From the NCBI GenBank assembly GCA_020024105.1, contig JAHHUH010000010.1, positions 1 to 59,821 on the forward strand: a stretch of DNA of 59,821 bases, written 5' to 3'. The notes under the pieces are model-generated. The model searched no databases. It saw only the letters and a program-made list of their open reading frames with translations, and had not been told where the DNA came from. The position numbers were made by a program, and so were the translations under genes. Shown piece by piece: positions 1-8,308 of the stretch; position 1 is the stretch's first letter, and every line of letters begins with the position of its first letter. This DNA is from Phascolarctobacterium sp. (GTDB lineage Bacteria; Bacillota; Negativicutes; Acidaminococcales; Acidaminococcaceae).

Positions 1-76
1 TCGACCCGCACATTTGCTTTTTCTAGGTTGATGTTCAGTTTTCAAGGTTCCAGTGTTGTCGCCGTATCTTGGCGAC
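1..76 (-). promoter_or_regulatory. rRNA-type transcript leader running off the left edge
   Basis: Read on the minus strand, the transcript from the promoter at 83-111 begins with a short hairpin (GTCGCC/GGCGAC arms, plus-strand 58-76). It is followed by ACCTTGAAAACTGAACA, a phrase typical of Firmicute rRNA operon leaders and spacers (boxA-like antitermination region). No mature 16S sequence is inside the window, so identification as an rRNA leader is an inference. Confidence 0.6.
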
Positions 77-82
77 TTATAT

Positions 83-111
83 ATAATACCACTTTTACCT
101 AATGGTGTCAA
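83..111 (-). promoter_or_regulatory. strong sigma-70-type promoter, probably rRNA operon
   Basis: On the minus strand there is a perfect -35 TTGACA (106-111), a 17-base spacer and -10 TATTAT (83-88). An A-rich tract lies just upstream of the -35 (about 112-140), like an UP element. Start of transcription is expected near 76. The hexamers, spacing and A-tract are what stable-RNA promoters show. Confidence 0.8.
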
Positions 112-140
112 TACTTTTTATCCCTTTTTTCTATTTTTTT

Positions 141-469
141 GATGAAACACCAGGTTGAGTATTAAAACAAAACATGATGGATACTGACTAAAAGCACCTT
201 ATTTTTTTAATAAATTTCTTAAAAAATATACTCAAAATAGGATAAAATCCGCCATTTCAAAACAAAAATATTGCCTCAAAAGTAAAATATCAGAGTCTTT
301 ATCCCAAAATTCCCTTTAATATTTTATGACTCCAATCTGGTAAAGCTGCCCTTATGCCGGACTGACTATGATTGCAACTATCTTCATTAATGGTCTTCCT
401 AAGCTAGAGCTACTTCTCCAGCAGATCCAGCAAGACTAAAAGCCAACAAGAAAACCAAGAATATAAAAA
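141..469. other. AT-rich intergenic region without a recognised gene
   Basis: Stretch between the leftward rRNA-type promoter and the terminator of the DUF1667 gene. It is AT-rich, and I see no supported open frame, tRNA or structured RNA in it. Confidence 0.6.
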
Positions 470-497
470 GCCCCTACAGCATTTCTGCAGTAGGGGC
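461..497 (-). terminator. intrinsic terminator of the FAD oxidoreductase operon
   Basis: Eight-base-pair stem GCCCCTAC/GTAGGGGC with three more inner pairs and a four-base loop (470-497). On the minus strand it is followed by a U-rich tract (plus-strand 461-469). It sits 16 bases after the stop of the DUF1667 gene. Confidence 0.85.
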
Positions 498-513
498 AGG
501 ATAACATTTAAAT

Positions 514-876
514 TTACATGTCGCGGCTGGCGATAATATCAACACCCAGACCTAAAATATCCTTTACTACGACATCACCGGTCTTAATAGGAGCCTTAAC
601 AGTTACACCACGCAAATAAGCGGCGCAATCCAAAACTCTTTCCTTAGGCAGTACAGTAGCGGATACTACGGGCAGCAGGGGCATCAGACCACCCTCAATA
701 GCTACAGTGGAGGTAAGCATTCTCTTAGGTGCAGTTACCTCATCATTAGCATATTTAGGACCACGAGGGCAGGTATTACCAGTAACGCTGGTTACCTTAC
801 CATCTTCAATATTAACAGTCAATTCGCAGCCAATGGGACACATAATGCAGTTCATAACTCTAGTTTCAACAGCCAT
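514..876 (-). CDS. DUF1667 family cysteine-rich protein
   Basis: 120-residue protein with a CxxCxxxC motif (Cys10, Cys13, Cys17) and a further cysteine in a TCPRG context at 36. This pattern suggests a small iron-sulfur or zinc site. DUF1667 proteins are the usual third member of a set with a GlpA-like and a GlpB-like flavoprotein, as seen immediately upstream here, so it probably serves as the electron-transfer subunit of that complex. A strong ribosome site (GGAGG) precedes the ATG, the gap to the upstream gene is 15 bases and a terminator follows. It is the last gene of a three-gene operon. The electron-transfer role is inferred from context and family. Confidence 0.85.
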   Translation of the reverse strand: MAVETRVMNCIMCPIGCELTVNIEDGKVTSVTGNTCPRGPKYANDEVTAPKRMLTSTVAIEGGLMPLLPVVSATVLPKERVLDCAAYLRGVTVKAPIKTGDVVVKDILGLGVDIIASRDM

Positions 877-891
877 TTTATATCCTCCTTC

Positions 892-2163
892 TTAAAGAAC
901 CAGGCCAACGGTAATTTCTTCACCAATCAGATTAAATTTAGTCTTGGGAATTTCTACCGCAATCATTTCACTGGGTTTAACAACGGGCAGAGGCCTGCTC
1001 AGCAGTACATTGTCGCCACTCTTAATTTCCAGGCGAACCTTGCGATGGGGAGCACCTACGCGCATGAAGAGCTTAATCTTCTCATCTGCCGGAACTTCTT
1101 CAGCCAGGGACAGCTGCTGGGGTACACAGGTTCTTACGCCATTAATTGCATTAACCTTAACGGTACGGCTGGTAGCAGCAATTTTTTCTTGTGCCTTCAA
1201 AGCAGCATATTTACCTGCAATTTCAGCCTCCTCGGATACGAAATCTACCAGGTCATGTACATGTACGACATTACCTGCGGCAAAGAAGCCTTCCAGGCTG
1301 GTTTCACGATGCTGGTCTACAATGGGACCATTGGTTAAGGGATACATAGCCAAACCCAGACCGTTGGATAATTCATTTTCAGGAATCAAGCCTACGGAAA
1401 GGAGGACGGTATCACAATCAATATCAAATTCAGTACCGGGAATGGGGTTCATTTTTTCATCAACCTTGGCTACGGTAATACCGGTTACACGTGCACCACC
1501 ATGGATTTTAACAATGGTGTGGGACAGGTACAGGGGAATATCATAGTCATTCAGGCATTGTACAATATTACGGGTCAGACCATTAGAGAAGGGACAGATT
1601 TCCAAAACAGCTTCTACCTTGCAGCCCTCCAGGCTCATACGACGAGCCATGATCAGACCGATATCACCACTGCCCAGGATAACAATTTTATGGCCGGGCA
1701 GATAGCCTTCCATGTTAACCATACGTTGTGCTGCGCCGGCAGTGAAAACACCTGCAGGACGCTCACCGGGGATACGGATGGCACCACGGGTACGTTCACG
1801 GCAGCCCATGGTCAGGATAACAGTTTTACCATGTAATTCCATTAAGCCATGTTCAGGATTAATGGCTACTACGGTTTTATCATTTCTTACTTCCAAAACC
1901 ATGGTATCAACCATAGTTTCGATTTCAGGTTTATCAGCAACTAATTCAATGCAGCGATGTGCATAACCAGGACCGGTCAGCTCTTCTTTAAAATGATGCA
2001 GACCAAAACCATTGTGGATGCATTGCTGCAGAATACCGCCTAATTCACGGTCACGTTCAATAACAGCGATTTTTTTAGCGCCATTTTGCCATGCGCTATA
2101 GGCAGCAGAAAGACCAGCAGGGCCGCCACCAACAATAATTACGTCATATAATTGGTTCATCAT
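892..2163 (-). CDS. FAD/NAD(P)-dependent oxidoreductase, GlpB/sarcosine-oxidase-alpha-like
   Basis: 423-residue two-dinucleotide-binding-domain flavoprotein. The N-terminal FAD motif is VGGGPAGLSAA near residue 11, followed by LGGILQQCIHNGFG. A second Rossmann motif LGSGDIG near residue 163 is for NAD(P). GCRERTRGAIRIPGERPAG is characteristic of the group found beside GlpA-like dehydrogenases. The start codon overlaps the upstream stop in a TAATG arrangement, so translation is coupled. Two ATG codons in tandem could serve as start. It likely passes electrons from the GlpA-like partner to NAD(P) or the quinone pool; the substrate is not determinable from sequence. Confidence 0.85.
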   Translation of the reverse strand: MMNQLYDVIIVGGGPAGLSAAYSAWQNGAKKIAVIERDRELGGILQQCIHNGFGLHHFKEELTGPGYAHRCIELVADKPEIETMVDTMVLEVRNDKTVVAINPEHGLMELHGKTVILTMGCRERTRGAIRIPGERPAGVFTAGAAQRMVNMEGYLPGHKIVILGSGDIGLIMARRMSLEGCKVEAVLEICPFSNGLTRNIVQCLNDYDIPLYLSHTIVKIHGGARVTGITVAKVDEKMNPIPGTEFDIDCDTVLLSVGLIPENELSNGLGLAMYPLTNGPIVDQHRETSLEGFFAAGNVVHVHDLVDFVSEEAEIAGKYAALKAQEKIAATSRTVKVNAINGVRTCVPQQLSLAEEVPADEKIKLFMRVGAPHRKVRLEIKSGDNVLLSRPLPVVKPSEMIAVEIPKTKFNLIGEEITVGLVL

Positions 2164-3626
2164 TATTCCTCCCCACCGTCAACAGGATATTTTTCGTAGA
2201 ACATATGAGAATCGGTGCGTTCCTTCAATACTTCCGGAATAGGAATATTCAGCTCACGAGCCAGAATCTGAGTTACGCGAGGGCCGCAGAAGCCACCCTG
2301 GCAACGACCCATACCAGCACGGGTACGACGCTTAACGCCATCCACAGTACGAGCACCTACAGGAGATTTGATAGCTGCTACGATTTCACCCTCGGTGATG
2401 GTTTCGCAGCGGCAGATAACGCGACCATAGAGATGGTCCTGAGCAATAGCATCAGCCTTTTCTGCAGGAGTCAGACGGGTAAAGATTTTTTTCTTAGACA
2501 GTATGCCGTTGAAATTAGCCTTTTTAGCGAAATTACCCTGGTAAGCAATGGTAGTAGCAACCATTTCAGCAACAGCGGGAGCCGCAGTCAAGCCAGGAGA
2601 TTGCATACCAGCTGCATTGCACAGGCCTTCTACCTTATCAGAAGCACCGATGATGAAATCACCAGTACTGGAAACTGCACGTAAGCCGGCAAACTCGGTA
2701 ATAGCTGCACCCATGGGCAGATTAGGAATAATCTTACGGGCAGCCGCCATAACCTCATTCATACCAGCAGTGGTAACAGCCTTATCCTCTTTATCGTCCT
2801 GATCCACAGCATTAGGACCGATAAAGGTATTACCATGGGTGGTAGTGCAGATCAAAATACCCTTGGAGGTTTTGGTCGGAGTTGGGAACACTACGCCATA
2901 AACCAGGCTACTGCAGGCAGTTTTATCAAAGAGAATGTATTCGCCCTTACGCGGAGTAATGATGAAGCTGTCATCACCAGCCAGACGAGCGATTTCATCT
3001 GCATAAATACCAGCTGCATTAACTACATATTTGGTTTTAATAACGCCCTTATTGGTTTCTACACCAACAATGCGGTTATCTTCCTTCACAAAGCCTACTA
3101 CCTTGCAATCACGGATAACCTCAGCGCCATTTTGGACAGCACATTCAGCAAAGGCAATTGTTGCGCCAAAGGGCCAGCAGACACCGGCACTAGGAGCCCA
3201 TAAAGCACCCTTGACATTCTGCAGGTTGGGTTCCTGCTCCAACACTTCTTCAGCAGATAAAATCCGTAAACCTTCAACGCCATTAGCATGACCACGTTGC
3301 AGAAGCTCTTCTACAGTTGCCATTTCTTCATCAGTAGTGGCAACAACCAGGGAGCCGGTCCATTTAATATCCAAATCCAAATCTTTTTCCAATTGATGAT
3401 AGAGGGCATTACCACGCACATTGGTCATAGCCTTCAAACTGCCGGTGGGAGCATCAAAGCCGGCATGCAGAATAGCACTATTAGCTTTGGTGGTACCCAA
3501 AGAAAGGTCCGGTTCCTTTTCAACCAGAACACATTGCAGATCATATTTGGAAAGTTCACGTAAAATAGCAGCACCGACAATACCGCCGCCGATAACGACT
3601 ACGTCAGTAGATTTTACAAATTCCAT
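2163..3626 (-). CDS. GlpA-like FAD-dependent dehydrogenase with C-terminal [2Fe-2S]-binding BFD domain
   Basis: 487-residue protein from the ATG at 3626, preferred over a TTG 21 bases upstream because GAGG lies 10 bases before the ATG. A DAO-type FAD domain starts with VVVIGGGIVGAAILREL. A bacterioferritin-associated ferredoxin-like domain near the C terminus carries CRC ... CQGGFC, four cysteines for a [2Fe-2S] cluster. It resembles anaerobic glycerol-3-phosphate dehydrogenase GlpA, and the three-gene set parallels glpABC with DUF1667 replacing GlpC. Glycerol 3-phosphate to dihydroxyacetone phosphate is a plausible reaction and would fit the dha genes near 40 kb, but other 2-hydroxy acids or amino acids are possible. 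Confidence 0.82.
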   Translation of the reverse strand: MEFVKSTDVVVIGGGIVGAAILRELSKYDLQCVLVEKEPDLSLGTTKANSAILHAGFDAPTGSLKAMTNVRGNALYHQLEKDLDLDIKWTGSLVVATTDEEMATVEELLQRGHANGVEGLRILSAEEVLEQEPNLQNVKGALWAPSAGVCWPFGATIAFAECAVQNGAEVIRDCKVVGFVKEDNRIVGVETNKGVIKTKYVVNAAGIYADEIARLAGDDSFIITPRKGEYILFDKTACSSLVYGVVFPTPTKTSKGILICTTTHGNTFIGPNAVDQDDKEDKAVTTAGMNEVMAAARKIIPNLPMGAAITEFAGLRAVSSTGDFIIGASDKVEGLCNAAGMQSPGLTAAPAVAEMVATTIAYQGNFAKKANFNGILSKKKIFTRLTPAEKADAIAQDHLYGRVICRCETITEGEIVAAIKSPVGARTVDGVKRRTRAGMGRCQGGFCGPRVTQILARELNIPIPEVLKERTDSHMFYEKYPVDGGEE

Positions 3627-3837
3627 CTTTTCACATCCTCGCTTCAAATTTCATAAAAATAATCAGTCAGTCAAGCATATTCTATCATAAAACTGTAAAA
3701 AATAGAACATTTTTCTCAGCTAAAACTATCCATTTTTCAAAAAATGTCCCGCTAGGACAAAATTTGCACAGAAGCATAGCTTATCCTTTAATCATAACTT
3801 TTCTATTTAGCCTCTGCTAACCTAAGTAATCCAAAAA

Positions 3838-3861
3838 AATAGCACGCCGTAGCGTGCTATT
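3838..3861 (-). terminator. gyrA intrinsic terminator
   Basis: Perfect AGCACGC/GCGTGCT stem with a CGTA loop, extended by A/T pairs. On the minus strand it runs into a seven-U tract (plus-strand A-run 3833-3839). It lies directly after the gyrA stop. Confidence 0.85.
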
Positions 3862-3878
3862 TTAATTTTCAGGAAAAA

Positions 3879-6326
3879 TTATTCTTCATCCTCGTCATGA
3901 TGGAGTGCGGCCAGGGAAACCACCTTATCATCATCATTCAGAGTCATCAGCTTCACACCCTGGGTATTGCGGCTGTATTGGGAAATTTCATCCACGTCAA
4001 TACGGATGATGATACCTGCGGCAGTAATCATCATGATTTCCTGCTCCGGATTGATAACACGCATGCCGATAACGACGCCGGTCTTCTCATTCAGCTTCAT
4101 ATTGATGATGCCCTTACCACCACGGGTCTGCTTACGGTACTCTTTAACAGCAGTACGTTTGCCCATACCTAATTCGGTAGCAGTCAAAACCTCGCAGTCC
4201 TCATGGGGTACACTATCCATTGCGACTACCTCGTCGCCAAAGTTAAGAGTGATACCTCTTACGCCATGGGCAGTACGACCCATGGGACGTACATCCTGCT
4301 CGCTGAAGCGGATGGCGATACCATTCTTAGTAGCCATAACGATTTCACTATTACCATCGGTCAGCTCTACGCCGATCAGATCCTCATCATCGTCCAGGTT
4401 AATGGCAATCAGTCCCAATTTTCTTGCACTGTCAAAATCCTGCAGATTGGTTTTCTTGACAGTACCCTTGTTGGTAGCCATAAACATAAAGAGCTCTTCT
4501 TTAAATTCCTTTACCGGAATAACCGCCGTAATTTTTTCACCCTGCTCGATGGGCAGTACATTAACAATAGCTGTACCCTTGGCGGTACGACCAGCCTCAG
4601 GAATTTCATAACCCTTTTGACGATAAACACGACCTTTATTGGTAAAGAACAAAATATTGTGGTGGGTGGTGGACAGGAAAAGATGCTCGGCGCAATCATC
4701 AATCTTCTTACCGCTGCCACCATTCTTGCCTACGCCGCCACGCTTCTGATTACGGAAGTTAGCCAGGGTTTGACGTTTAATATAGCCCTGGTGGCTAATG
4801 GTTACAACAATATCCTCTTCTGCAATCAAATCTTCAATATCCATGTCGGAGCTATCCAGAGAAATTTCAGTACGACGGTCATCGCCAAATCTCTTCTTCA
4901 TCTCCAGCAGGTCTTCCTTGATAATATTCAACACCTTATGCTCATCTGCCAAAACGCTTTCCAACCAGTCGATAGTTTCCAGAACATCCAGATATTCGTC
5001 ATCAATCTTCTTTCTTTCCAGACCAGTCAAACGCTGCAGACGCATATCCAGAATAGCCTGTGCCTGACGGGGACTGAGTGCAAAATTAGCCATTAAAGCA
5101 TTTTTTGCCTCTTCCGCATTGGCACTGCTACGGATGGTAGTAATAACTGCATCTAGATTATCCAGAGCAATTTTCAAGCCCTCTAAGATATGAGCCCTAT
5201 CCTTGGCCTTACCCAATTCGTAACGGGTACGACGGGTAATAACATCCTTACGATGGTCCAGATAATGCTCCAAAATTTGTTTCAAATTCAAAATACGGGG
5301 CTGTCCATTAACCAGCGCCAGCATAATAATGCCAAAGGAGTTCTGCAGCTGGGTATGCTTATACAACTGGTTCAGAACCACATCGGGAACGGCATCACTC
5401 TTCAGCTCAATGACAATGCGCATGCCACGACGGTCGGACTCATCACGTAAATCGGTAATGCCCTCTACTACGCCATCCTTAACCAACTGGGCAATGCTTT
5501 CGATTAAACGCGCCTTATTAACCTGGTAGGGAATTTCGCTGACCACGATGCGATGCTTGCCCTTATTCATGGGTTCAATTTCTGCCTTGGCACGAATCTT
5601 CACAACACCACGGCCGGTAGTATAAGCACTACGGATACCATCAGTACCTAAAATAGCAGCACCGGTGGGGAAATCAGGACCCTTGATGGCCGTCATCAGC
5701 TGAGCAATTTCCACATCAGGATCGTCAATCAGCATAGCCAGACCATCAACAACCTCACCCAGATTATGGGGAGGAATATTCGTAGCCATGCCGACAGCGA
5801 TACCTGCACTACCGTTAATCAGCAGAGCCGGTACCTTCGCCGGTAAAACACTGGGCTCCTTTAAGGATTCATCGTAGTTGGGAACGAAATCAACCGTTTC
5901 CTTTTCGATATCCTCCAGCATCATTTCAGAAATTTTCGCCATACGTACTTCCGTATAACGCATTGCTGCCGCGCTATCACCATCTACGCTACCAAAGTTA
6001 CCATGGCCGTCAACCATCAGATAACGGGTGGAAAAATCCTGAGCCAGACGTACGATAGCCTCATAAACAGAAGAATCACCATGGGGGTGATACTTACCTA
6101 AAACTTCACCGACAATACGGGCAGATTTTTTATAGGGCTTATTGGAGGCCATGCCAGCCTCCTGCATAGCGTATAAAATTCTGCGATGAACAGGCTTCAA
6201 ACCATCGCGTACATCGGGCAGCGCACGCTGAATGATTACGCTCATCGCATAGTCGATGTAGGATTTTTGCATTTCTTCTTCAATGTAGACCGGTAAAACC
6301 TTACCGCCATTATTTTCTAAATCCAC
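3879..6326 (-). CDS. gyrA: DNA gyrase subunit A
   Basis: Breakage-reunion subunit of type II topoisomerase; with GyrB it introduces negative supercoils. The catalytic tyrosine is in RYTEVRM at residue 124. The quinolone region reads HPHGDSSVYE, with Ser85 and Glu89 at the E. coli 83/87 equivalents, that is, no classical resistance change by eye. The GyrA-box QTRGGKG is in the C-terminal beta-pinwheel. I chose the GTG at 6326, which follows an AAGGGTG site by about five bases, giving 815 residues; another in-frame GTG 15 bases upstream has no ribosome site. The gene stands alone, with its own promoter and terminator, downstream of the gyrB cluster. Confidence 0.97.
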   Translation of the reverse strand: MDLENNGGKVLPVYIEEEMQKSYIDYAMSVIIQRALPDVRDGLKPVHRRILYAMQEAGMASNKPYKKSARIVGEVLGKYHPHGDSSVYEAIVRLAQDFSTRYLMVDGHGNFGSVDGDSAAAMRYTEVRMAKISEMMLEDIEKETVDFVPNYDESLKEPSVLPAKVPALLINGSAGIAVGMATNIPPHNLGEVVDGLAMLIDDPDVEIAQLMTAIKGPDFPTGAAILGTDGIRSAYTTGRGVVKIRAKAEIEPMNKGKHRIVVSEIPYQVNKARLIESIAQLVKDGVVEGITDLRDESDRRGMRIVIELKSDAVPDVVLNQLYKHTQLQNSFGIIMLALVNGQPRILNLKQILEHYLDHRKDVITRRTRYELGKAKDRAHILEGLKIALDNLDAVITTIRSSANAEEAKNALMANFALSPRQAQAILDMRLQRLTGLERKKIDDEYLDVLETIDWLESVLADEHKVLNIIKEDLLEMKKRFGDDRRTEISLDSSDMDIEDLIAEEDIVVTISHQGYIKRQTLANFRNQKRGGVGKNGGSGKKIDDCAEHLFLSTTHHNILFFTNKGRVYRQKGYEIPEAGRTAKGTAIVNVLPIEQGEKITAVIPVKEFKEELFMFMATNKGTVKKTNLQDFDSARKLGLIAINLDDDEDLIGVELTDGNSEIVMATKNGIAIRFSEQDVRPMGRTAHGVRGITLNFGDEVVAMDSVPHEDCEVLTATELGMGKRTAVKEYRKQTRGGKGIINMKLNEKTGVVIGMRVINPEQEIMMITAAGIIIRIDVDEISQYSRNTQGVKLMTLNDDDKVVSLAALHHDEDEE

Positions 6327-6403
6327 TTTATCACCCTTCACTAAATTTATTACGTCAATCGACCAATTTTTTTACGTTTTATAAAAATTTTTAACTACTT
6401 TAT

Positions 6404-6412
6404 ATTATAACA
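6404..6412 (-). promoter_or_regulatory. extended -10 promoter for gyrA
   Basis: TGTTATAAT on the minus strand (TGn plus a consensus TATAAT) about 80 bases upstream of the gyrA start. No good -35 is visible at the standard spacing. Confidence 0.55.
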
Positions 6413-6468
6413 CATCTCAGGTCATATTACTATGAGGCGTAAATCCAGAAGCACCCATGGACAAAAGT

Positions 6469-6494
6469 AGCAGGACATATAGCTATATCCTGCT
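6469..6494 (-). terminator. possible terminator after the TSUP gene
   Basis: Imperfect hairpin with AGCAGGA/TCCTGCT arms directly after the stop codon. The following minus-strand U-tract is short (ACTTTTGTCC). Confidence 0.5.
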
Positions 6495-6499
6495 CCCTA

Positions 6500-7279
6500 T
6501 TACTTAAATAATATTTCGTATACCTGCTTGCCGATTAAAACAATGGTTACCAGCAGATAGAGGGGACGCACATAAGCAGCACCCTTTCTAATAGCCAGTC
6601 TGGAACCAGCCAGGGCTCCGGCAATCATAAAAATACCCATTAATAGACCATAGCTCCAGATTACGGAGCCACTATAGGCAAAAGAGGCCAGCGCTCCGAT
6701 ACCACTGGCAAAATTCAAGGCCTTGGCATTTCCCGCGGCCGTAACAAAATCAAAGCCTAAAAATAAAAAGCCAAAAATTAAGAACGAGCCCGTTCCCGGT
6801 CCAAAAAAGCCATCATAGAAGCCCAAACCCAGAGCCATCGCAGCAGAACCCAGCAAAGCACCCAGTCCCAGCTTACTTATCGTACCCGTATCGCCCCAAT
6901 CCTTACGTTGATAGGTATAAATGGCAACGATTACCAGAAGCGTAACAATGATATTCTTCATCAGAGCCTCCGGCAGTAGATATACCACATAAGCACCTAA
7001 TGCGGAACCGATGGCTGAAATTGGCATAAAGCTTAAAGCCATTTTCCGGCTAATCTTGCCCGCCCGCCAAAAGGACAGGAAGCTGGCCAAAGCGCCCATG
7101 GAGGCAGCCAGCTTATTAGTGCCCAAGGCCATGGGCACCGGTAGGCCTAAAGCCAGAAGTGCAGGAGTGGATATCAAGCCGCCACCACCAACACTGGCAT
7201 CAATAAAAGCCGCAATAAAACCGGATATGGCAAGAAAAAGAAACATTGCCAGATCTAAATCACCAAGCATCTGCTCCAA
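6500..7279 (-). CDS. TauE/SafE (TSUP) family membrane transporter
   Basis: About 259 residues with roughly eight hydrophobic segments. The N-terminal signature FIDASVGGGGLISTPALL and the internal repeat GFYDGFFGPGTGSFLIFGF are typical of TSUP sulfite/organosulfonate exporters. A frame opening further upstream would lie inside the preceding gene. The best start is the TTG at 7279, eight bases after GGGGGAG, with an ATG nine bases later as alternative. It overlaps no other supported gene and ends the gyrB cluster. The substrate is unknown, since TSUP proteins move sulfite, sulfonates, sulfoacetate or other anions. Confidence 0.85.
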   Translation of the reverse strand: MEQMLGDLDLAMFLFLAISGFIAAFIDASVGGGGLISTPALLALGLPVPMALGTNKLAASMGALASFLSFWRAGKISRKMALSFMPISAIGSALGAYVVYLLPEALMKNIIVTLLVIVAIYTYQRKDWGDTGTISKLGLGALLGSAAMALGLGFYDGFFGPGTGSFLIFGFLFLGFDFVTAAGNAKALNFASGIGALASFAYSGSVIWSYGLLMGIFMIAGALAGSRLAIRKGAAYVRPLYLLVTIVLIGKQVYEILFK

Positions 7280-7301
7280 AATATAAACTCCCCCTTTATT
7301 C

Positions 7302-8000
7302 TTATTCTGCAAAGGACATATACAGACCCAAGGCACCGGTAATACAGCTGCAGCTGCACTGCTGCTCCGGCACATTACTGATAGCATAGGGATGGAGCAT
7401 GGTCAACTCCTCCTGCTGAAGAGGCCACTGGGCACCTGTCAAACTGACCTGCGTAGTAGGGGTAAGCGGCAGCAATGAAAGTGCTAGGGGCTGCTTTTTA
7501 AAGGACAGCTCCACCGCCTCACCGGCCGACAGTAAAACCATTACCTCACGCTCATCAGCCAGGCATACCCGTACCTGCTCCCGCAGCTTATAGCTGAGCA
7601 GTGAAAAAATATTACTATACAAATGGTCAAAACGACCACTCCAGACACCACTACAAAGTACAGCCTTCTTGGGAAGACACTGCAAAACCAGCTGTAAATC
7701 CGTATCATCCTTAGCTGGCGGATAGCGATGCACCCTGGTTCCAGCCGCCATGGCCTGTGCATAGGCAGCGGCAGATCCACTGTCACCATCCCCGTACAGC
7801 TCCTCCACCTGTAGACCGGCCCGTATGCAGACCTCAATCCCCCTGTCAGCACAGTAAATCTTTCTGACCATAGCAGCCTGACGTAGCCAGTCCAGTGCTG
7901 GAGCACGACCTCCTGCCACTACTAGCTGCCCTAAGCCGTCAGTACTTCCGTCTAAAAAGCGCACTCCCAGCTGGGGGAGCCGCCATATAGCCTCTGCCAT
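7302..8000 (-). CDS. thiamine pyrophosphokinase-like protein
   Basis: 232 residues, the usual size for bacterial thiamine diphosphokinase, which makes thiamine pyrophosphate from thiamine and ATP. Family marks include CADRGIEV, GDGDS (GDFDS in most members), KDDTDLQLVLQ and the GRFDHLYSNIFSL segment. The aspartates of the GDxDS and KDDTD motifs are kept, so activity is plausible. The start overlaps the previous stop in a TAATG junction. Location in the gyrB cluster is unusual; thiN is commonly found beside rsgA/rpe. The phenylalanine-to-glycine change in GDFDS is the only visible oddity. Confidence 0.8.
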   Translation of the reverse strand: MAEAIWRLPQLGVRFLDGSTDGLGQLVVAGGRAPALDWLRQAAMVRKIYCADRGIEVCIRAGLQVEELYGDGDSGSAAAYAQAMAAGTRVHRYPPAKDDTDLQLVLQCLPKKAVLCSGVWSGRFDHLYSNIFSLLSYKLREQVRVCLADEREVMVLLSAGEAVELSFKKQPLALSLLPLTPTTQVSLTGAQWPLQQEELTMLHPYAISNVPEQQCSCSCITGALGLYMSFAE

Positions 8001-8296
8001 TATTTTTTCTTATTGGAAACCGGCTTAATCACAATCTGGCCGTCTTCCTTCAGTACCTTCCACACGCAGTCGCCATTTTTATTTTTCAGCCACTCCATGC
8101 TCAGCTCCAGGAGAAAACGATTTAAGCGCTCCTGAGCTTCCTCCGGCAGCAAAAGTTCTTTTTTTGCCGGTTGATTATTTTTAATTTTTCTTTTTTCCAC
8201 CTTTTCTTCAGCATACATGCCGTTTTCAAAGGTTAAATTTTCACTAAAGCCACGTAACATTTCCTCATCGGAAAGATTTTTTCTAATTTTAGCCAT
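8000..8296 (-). CDS. uncharacterised 98-residue charged protein
   Basis: Small lysine- and glutamate-rich protein without signal peptide or membrane segment. A predicted helical centre (PEEAQERLNRFLLELSMEWL) is followed by a short beta-type tail (CVWKVLKEDGQIVIKPV). I recognise no family. It lies 12 bases after gyrB and is coupled to the thiamine-pyrophosphokinase-like gene by a TAATG overlap, so it is a real member of the operon. No function is proposed. Confidence 0.75.
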   Translation of the reverse strand: MAKIRKNLSDEEMLRGFSENLTFENGMYAEEKVEKRKIKNNQPAKKELLLPEEAQERLNRFLLELSMEWLKNKNGDCVWKVLKEDGQIVIKPVSNKKK

Positions 8297-8308
8297 TCTT
8301 CTTACCTC

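Noticed and set aside
944..1546. 200-codon plus-strand frame inside the flavoprotein gene
   Set aside because: Shadow frame opposite a clear Rossmann flavoprotein; composition is Ser/Thr/Arg-rich without domain character.
4203..5096. 297-codon open frame on the plus strand across gyrA
   Set aside because: It is antisense to the conserved GyrA coding sequence, has no ribosome site or family features, and results from the codon bias of gyrA.
7280..7387. Longer N terminus for the TSUP transporter
   Set aside because: These codons lie inside the upstream thiamine-kinase-like gene and give a non-membrane, low-complexity leader; a good GGGGGAG site supports the later start.
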